64,000 bases of DNA from Ischnura elegans. Its lineage: Eukaryota > Arthropoda > Insecta > Odonata > Coenagrionidae. Made by a program: the position numbers and the translations under genes. The number at the start of each line of letters is the position of its first letter. The first letter of the stretch is position 1. The stretch lies in assembly GCF_921293095.1 (NCBI RefSeq), contig NC_060247.1, forward strand, positions 108,891,111 through 108,955,110, written 5' to 3'. Below are positions 58,480-64,000 of this stretch, piece by piece. The notes below the pieces were generated by a model that worked only from the letters and a program-made list of their open reading frames with translations, did not search any database and was not told where the DNA came from.

Positions 58480-61399
58480 TGTATTAATTCATCGTATTAG
58501 TATCCTAAGATGGTATATTGTAGCCAAGCTAGTTTCCTTAATTCCCGTTGGTTCCTCTTTCTTGTCCTTCCTGATCCTTCCCAGGTTCTTATCCTTAGGC
58601 CTTCTTCAGGAATATTTTCCTCCATTGCAATTGTCACGTAAGTAATTACTTGAATTGAATGGAAGATGCTGATACTTTGTGGATATCCATTATAATATAA
58701 GAAGTGGTTCTACTTTGCACTTTTCCACATAAAACTTTATTTAAACTGCGTCAATATGTTTCACAGCAATCACAGCAATTATCACTAATAAAAAAATTAA
58801 CCATGCCAGAATAAATAGTCTCATACAATTTGCACACTCACAAGAAAAATGTTGCAAAAAATTAGTGCATCCGATACTGTGTATTTATATTAAATAAGCT
58901 AATCTGCTTGTTTTAATATAAATTCTTTTTTTCGCTCGATAATGTTGGACCAATCGCTGCTATTACTTTTCAAGCTTTGCGTTTTCCGCCGAGGTAATGT
59001 GCCCCCTTAAAGTGTTTTCCATTCTTCCTCGTCTTCCTTCTCCTTCTCCCTTCCCTCTAGCAATTCTTCCTCCCCTCCTCCAAACCGTCCCCCACCATCC
59101 CCTTGCTCCACAGCCCGCATTCATCCGAGCTGCCAATCACGCACCAACCTTCCAGCAGAAACACCAATCTCCCATCTCACCCTCCTTTTCCCTCGCCTTC
59201 CTTCCCCCCCCCCCCCCCCCCCCCATTTCTCTCCTCCCACTCCTCCGCAGCCAGTAGATCTCCTCGCCCGAACTCATGGACGAGCACGAAGTCTTCCGAC
59301 TCTCAACTCCTTCCTCCTACAGTCGATCTTCCGAAGGCCCGGGGAGACCGCCGCCAAGTTCAGGCGAACACCCCTCGCCACGAGGTCGCCTACCAGTGTC
59401 GCGGCGCGAGGCTTTCGTCAAATGGGCCCTGATCTCTCGGTCCCATTTGACCAGCGGAACCGAAATGGATAATTTTTTTGCGATAATGATCGGAACGTAG
59501 GATGTTAGCTGAAAGTGATTTTAGCTCTTGATTAATTTATTCGTCCATTGCCTGCGACCTGGGTTGTGTGGAAGAAAATTTTAGAAGTGATGAACATCAC
59601 GCACTTTATAACATAAAATAATGTGGAAATATTGAAGTTACCAAGCTATCTTGATTTGTGAGGAGCATGTGAAGTATGATCAAGTTCACCCAAAACGTGC
59701 CACATACCCAGCCGTTGTGATTTATCCATAAAATGTGTCATATTTCGGTGCCTTTTGCTGGATCGGGTTTTTGTAATATAACCTGGCAAGTAGAAGAAAC
59801 ACTGGCGATGGAATGACAACCTCAGCAAAAAAGACAGGTAATTAGGTTGTCCAGACTTTAATCTCTGCTTATGTTCCAAAGACTGTTTTCCCTAATTAAT
59901 GCTCTGTCTCTCTTTACACTGATCGGAATCATTACGATAGGATTCCATTACGAGTGGCCGATTCCGAAATTTTGGCAACGCGATCGGACTTCGTTTTCTT
60001 TCCATTACGAGGGCTCACATCACCGTCGGAAGAAAACTTTTCAAGCGCGACAAAGTCGCGTCGCGTATCCAACCGCTTTGAATCCACCGCTCGCAATGAA
60101 AGCCGATCGAAGTAATTCCGATCGGTGTGCGTAACACTTCTAATGATGCATCCCATTTTCCAACAGTGCCCCACTCGCTGGTGGTTTAAACTTATACACC
60201 CATTTTTCATTGATACTCTCATTTATGCCCATAACTTCTTTCAGCACTATCTGCCGTGAATTCAATTAAGGTGATCGAATTCTTGCCTACTTTCCGATTC
60301 ACATATATTCTCTTTAACGCTCGTACCCACCTCCCCTCCCCACTAATGCACTCATGGGAATGATTAGGGGTCCCCTTCAATGCTAAATGGATGGGCAATA
60401 TCCATCAGTATCAGTTGTCTCTCTTGATGGATCCTTTTATTTTCTCTTTCTTCCTGGAATATTCCCCCCCCCCCTTCTTCCTCTCTCTCTTTCTGCGTTT
60501 GCTAGCGGAGCGCCTAACTAGGGGGTATTTTAAGTCGCCAGGGGGTTTTCAAAGAGACTAAGCCCATCTTTCATTTGACCCTCTTCTTGCCACCTTTCCC
60601 GGTGGGAAATCTTAACTGCCGTGAATATGCGAGAAGGAGTACCTGCAGACGGGTTGGAGGACATTAATCACCTCCCTAGTTGCCAACGTATCGCAAGAAC
60701 CTTGCCGAAGAAGTACCCCTGCACCCGATATCCCCTTACTCGCTTCGCGCACACTCTTTCCTTTTAACCTCGCGTTGGACTCGTGACGTCCAGACGCATT
60801 TAACTCGCGATGAATGCCATAATCTCCTCCCCTTAGGATCTGGTTCTCCTTATTCTCCTCGATCCCCCAACTCGTATCGCAACTCTCAATTCTCCCAGAA
60901 TAAACTCGACCCCTTCGGCTGCTTGCCTTTGCATATATCTTTCTCGATTCTCGGGTGGATTTCTTCCTAAAGAACAGTCCATGTATCTCCTCTCCCTAAC
61001 CCACTTTTTCCTTCCCCTCGTGCATTTTTTCAATTCAACTTATTTTTAAGTTCAAATTTATATCACTATTCTGGTTCTCATTTGTTCTTTTTTGTCTTTC
61101 ATTTTTTACTCTCCCGTCCCCTCCCTGATTCTCCTCGCTCGTTTTTCACCTTCATCGTCCCGATCCACTCAGCTCGCCAAGTCGTCCATTTCCCCATCCA
61201 TGCACACTGCCCTTATTCTGCTCTCTCTTCCTGTCCCCCAAATTTCCTCTTCGCCATCCGTGTCACCGAATCGGAGTTTCCCTGCTAGGTGTTGGGCCTT
61301 GGAGTAACGTAAATAGTTGCGGGAGCATCTTGCTCGTTGTGATAAAACCGTTGAAAACCATAATTTTTACGATTATTTTCAAATAATTTTTACTCTTCA
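58480..61399. other. Intergenic upstream of the potassium channel gene
   Basis: Pyrimidine-rich around 58.99-59.26 kb, with a run of 21 C at 59204-59224. CpG-richer at 59.26-59.46 kb and again near 60.0-60.1 kb. A pyrimidine tract ending in CTCCGCAG near 59250 resembles a splice acceptor, but no exon can be supported. A MITE-like unit lies at about 59914-60134. Confidence 0.4.
59914..60134. mobile_element. Short MITE-like inverted repeat unit
   Basis: Left ACACTGATCGGAATCATTAC and right (reverse complement) GCACACCGATCGGAATTACT lie about 220 bases apart, with further inverted similarity (TTACGATAGG/CTTCGATCGG) just inside. Non-coding; the interior is CpG-rich. Ends approximate. Confidence 0.5.
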
Positions 61400-61500
61400 A
61401 TCCTAAGATTTGACGCAGCTCTCCACTCAATTCTCCCGTTAGCCAATCTTTCCACACCAACGTATTTCTCATTACATCCTTATTTACATGTACCATATAT
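61400..61500 (-). mobile_element. LINE tail fragment
   Basis: TTTGACGCAGCTCTCCACTC...ACGTATTTCTCATT matches the plus-strand reading of the LINE tail at 52275-52350 (TTTGACGCAGCTCTCCATTT...ACGTATTTCTTCTC). A short, old piece of the same LINE family. Confidence 0.6.
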
Positions 61501-62949
61501 TTTTTTAATTTTTTGTAATCGAAAGTTTATGTTGAGAATTATTTTCTTATATAACGAAACAATATTATTCATCTTTCAAAGGTCTACTTTTTCCTCGATT
61601 ATATCTATTATATTATCGATCAGAAAAAATATTTCTCGGAGTAACAATATTGGTCTGCGTGCATATTGATTTTTTTCTGACAAATTTAGTTTCATTTTTA
61701 AATTAATTACCAAGTTTGGAGAAAAATCTATGCTACATATTATTTTATTGCATAAAATCATACTTTCATTACAATTATTTCGTATTTTAAATGAAGGGTG
61801 GCACATTTGGCGTCAGTCCCAGGTGGCAGAAACCCACGTTACGTCACTACTGCTGCTTAGAAAGGTGATCACAGTGCAATCCTTGGAATCGCGGCACCGT
61901 ACCTCTCGTGGGTTTTTCCAGCTTGTTTGAGAAAATTAAACCCTTCACATCGGGAAGGGTATTCGAGCGTGAAATTGAAGCGGTGTTTTTTTGGCGAGTG
62001 CATCGGTGTTTGTACCTTTAATTTCTCCTTTTCGATTCGAGATTCCATCCGCGTTTGATACGAATGTGCTTTGCTTAGTGAAGCGATTAGGTCTTTTTAA
62101 CATCGCGGTCTTTAAGTTCTTGTTTCCCCTACTCCTCCTTTTATACTTAGAATGTTAACCTGCACGCTAGTCTGAGTTTATTATGGTAGAGCTCTTCCCG
62201 AGATAAGCCACGGGCGGGTTAATTCCTAATTTCCAGTATAGGAGTACCGGCTCCTTATCTAGGCCTCCTTTCTATGTGAGGATATTCCTTTGCTTCGTCC
62301 AAAGGTTTCATCCAGAATTTTATCCCGGGATGTTTAGATCATTACCAAAACGCTCAAACCACAAGGACACTACGCCATCACTCTCCATCATATAAAACCG
62401 CGAGTGCCAAACCTTTCTCACCAATAGGCAATTTGGCTCGTATAAATGTGCCGTAGTTAACTAGTCGATGGCTGAGTTCTCCGGCGGAAGAAAGCTTCTC
62501 TATCATTTCTGTTTCCTACTCTATTTCCCTCGGAAAATTAGGATTTCTTGTGCCTAAATTTAATTGGTACTATTTCCATGCATTCCGTTCTGTTTGGTGA
62601 GGGTTTCACTAGTTATTCAACCATGATTGGCAATCCTTTGTCATCCTTGCACTGATTTCTTTACCTTCATTGGAATTATAATATTATTATGCACTATCAT
62701 TGACAAACAGCACGCACGCCCGCAAGCAACGTATTTCACTTCCTTTATTTCCAAGTAATTCCCAGCCTTCACCTGTCTACTACTGATTTCAATTATTTTT
62801 GTTTCAAACATAGTGCTATCATGGTATATCAGTAAGGTTGACGAACAGAAACTAGGCCAATGAACTAATTTTCTTCTCTCGCCTCACACTTCGAACTTCC
62901 CCATTTACCTTCCTCCTCCTTCTTTCTCTGAACTCACTCTATAAACTCA
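61501..62949. other. Intergenic, no gene seen
   Basis: AT-rich at 61.5-61.8 kb, mixed after that. It may hold regulatory sequence of the downstream channel gene, but nothing specific is visible. Confidence 0.4.
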
Positions 62950-63890
62950 CCCCTCCCAGTTGACTCACCTTCCTACCCGACGCAACAGGTCCCTGTCGGC
63001 ACAAGACGAAGGGGGCGTAGGGAAAAACCCCTCCTCACCGCCCCCTCCACATCCCCCCCAGTGTTTTCCGTCTGGCTTCGGTACTGCTGGCCCATCGACA
63101 GCAGCACACACTCACCGTTCGACTCCGCGCTCGGCCGACGCCACCTGACGCCCGCGCCGGGACGCGGATGCGTCGAACAGCGCACCGCGTCTCCTCAGTG
63201 GAAGTGAACTCACACTCGCGAAAGGAATTACGACTGGATTGCAGTGGTGGTGAGACCGCCACGCTCAAGCAGCCGGTTTAATCGCTGGATTTTCAAGACT
63301 AAACATTGTTATTATTGTTTAGAAAGACCTCTTTGTTTCCCGGTTTGTTTAAGGTTCCGGCAAATCTCATTGTCACAATGGTGCACCGGAGATTACATTG
63401 TTGATCAAGCAATTCTCCGCCAAAGAGGAACTTTGGCATGAGTTGAGGAATAGCAACTCTGAAAGGATGTTTGTGATGGATGGTTTTCTCAACTGAAGAT
63501 TTTCTTGGATATCGGCGAGAACGAAGAGAAGATAGAGAAATTACGCATCGCCTCGTTTTCGCGACAGTAACTCTCGTGTCGCGAAAACATTTGTGCACAA
63601 CGGAGGGGTAGAACTTGACCTCAGAAAGTTGAAGCTATTACTCACGTATATTCACTTTCTTTCAATGGAAAATTGATTAATCAATATTGTGCACCCAGTT
63701 ATTTCTGCGGTGAGGCGATTGAACGTTAAAAAGTGCTTGTAGTGTCGTACCTAAGAGGACAGTGGACAGTGTACATCCAGAATCGGGGCATCCTTCGACC
63801 CCTCGTCTAGGCCTCTTCCTTCCGCAACGCGATGGCCTCTGGTCGGTGAGGTGTTCACCCAGTGAGTGAGTTGTTGAGCGTTTCGCTGCC
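62950..63890 (+). promoter_or_regulatory. CpG-rich promoter and 5' UTR of the K2P channel gene
   Basis: Marked rise in G+C and CpG at about 63000-63260 and again at 63780-63890, just before the start codon. An in-frame TGA at 63867-63869 closes the frame upstream of the ATG. The transcription start and any 5' UTR intron cannot be placed. Confidence 0.45.
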
Positions 63891-64000
63891 ATGGGAACTG
63901 CCGAGAAGAAGAAGGGCGCCGCCCGCTGGCTCAAACTGCGCTCTGCCGCCAGCCACGTGGGTCTCCTGCTGGCCCTGGCCGCGTACACGACCGTGGGAGG
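63891..64000 (+). CDS. Two-pore-domain potassium channel, first coding exon (partial)
   Basis: ATG in a strong context (CTGCCATGGG) opens a frame that runs off the window after 36 codons. After a short basic N-terminus (MGTAEKKKGAARWLKLRSAA) comes SHVGLLLALAAYTTVGG. This fits the first transmembrane helix of invertebrate TWiK-type K2P channels, which typically read SHxGLxxLxxxYTxxGG before an FxxLE element that would lie beyond the edge. K2P channels are plasma-membrane leak K+ channels. The pore loops are outside the window, so subfamily cannot be decided; the call rests on one helix. Confidence 0.65.
   Translation, partial: MGTAEKKKGAARWLKLRSAASHVGLLLALAAYTTVG

Noticed and set aside
58997-59500. 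Proline/serine-rich open frames
   Set aside because: Pyrimidine-rich low-complexity DNA, including a 21-C run, gives open frames in several phases; no conserved domain.

Overview
The window is a stretch of animal nuclear genome, AT-rich and intron-rich, with canonical GT-AG splice sites. The gene content and the mobile DNA (piggyBac, hAT, Tigger/pogo, Helitron, Penelope-like, tRNA-headed SINEs) fit an arthropod, most likely a non-dipteran insect. I cannot name the order or species from sequence alone.

The left 41 kb is a compact housekeeping cluster on alternating strands. The small three-exon gene mRpS21 (-, 731-1164) is divergent from UVSSA (+, 1536-22721, 13 coding exons). UVSSA ends tail to tail with UBLCP1 (-, 23112-27200, 5 coding exons, one GC-AG intron). 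UBLCP1 is divergent from PLPBP (+, 27801-40967, 6 coding exons). All four models were assembled by hand from exon homology, phase and splice sites, and each gives a full-length protein of the expected size. The genes act in separate processes: mitochondrial translation, transcription-coupled DNA repair, proteasome phosphatase control and vitamin B6 homeostasis. Their link is shared promoter space rather than a shared pathway. The introns carry many non-autonomous DNA transposons and SINEs.

From 41 to 63 kb I find no host gene I can support. This part holds a decayed piggyBac (42097-45192) with a Helitron inserted in its transposase and a MITE inserted in its right terminal repeat. It also holds a set of hAT MITEs with 8-bp target duplications (one nested inverted inside another copy of itself, inside a SINE), LINE remnants and the endonuclease end of a Penelope-like element.

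The right edge, from about 63 kb, turns GC- and CpG-rich. It contains the 5' region and first coding exon of a two-pore-domain potassium channel that runs off the window at 64000. No CRISPR, operon, prokaryotic feature, confident LTR element or true tRNA gene was seen.
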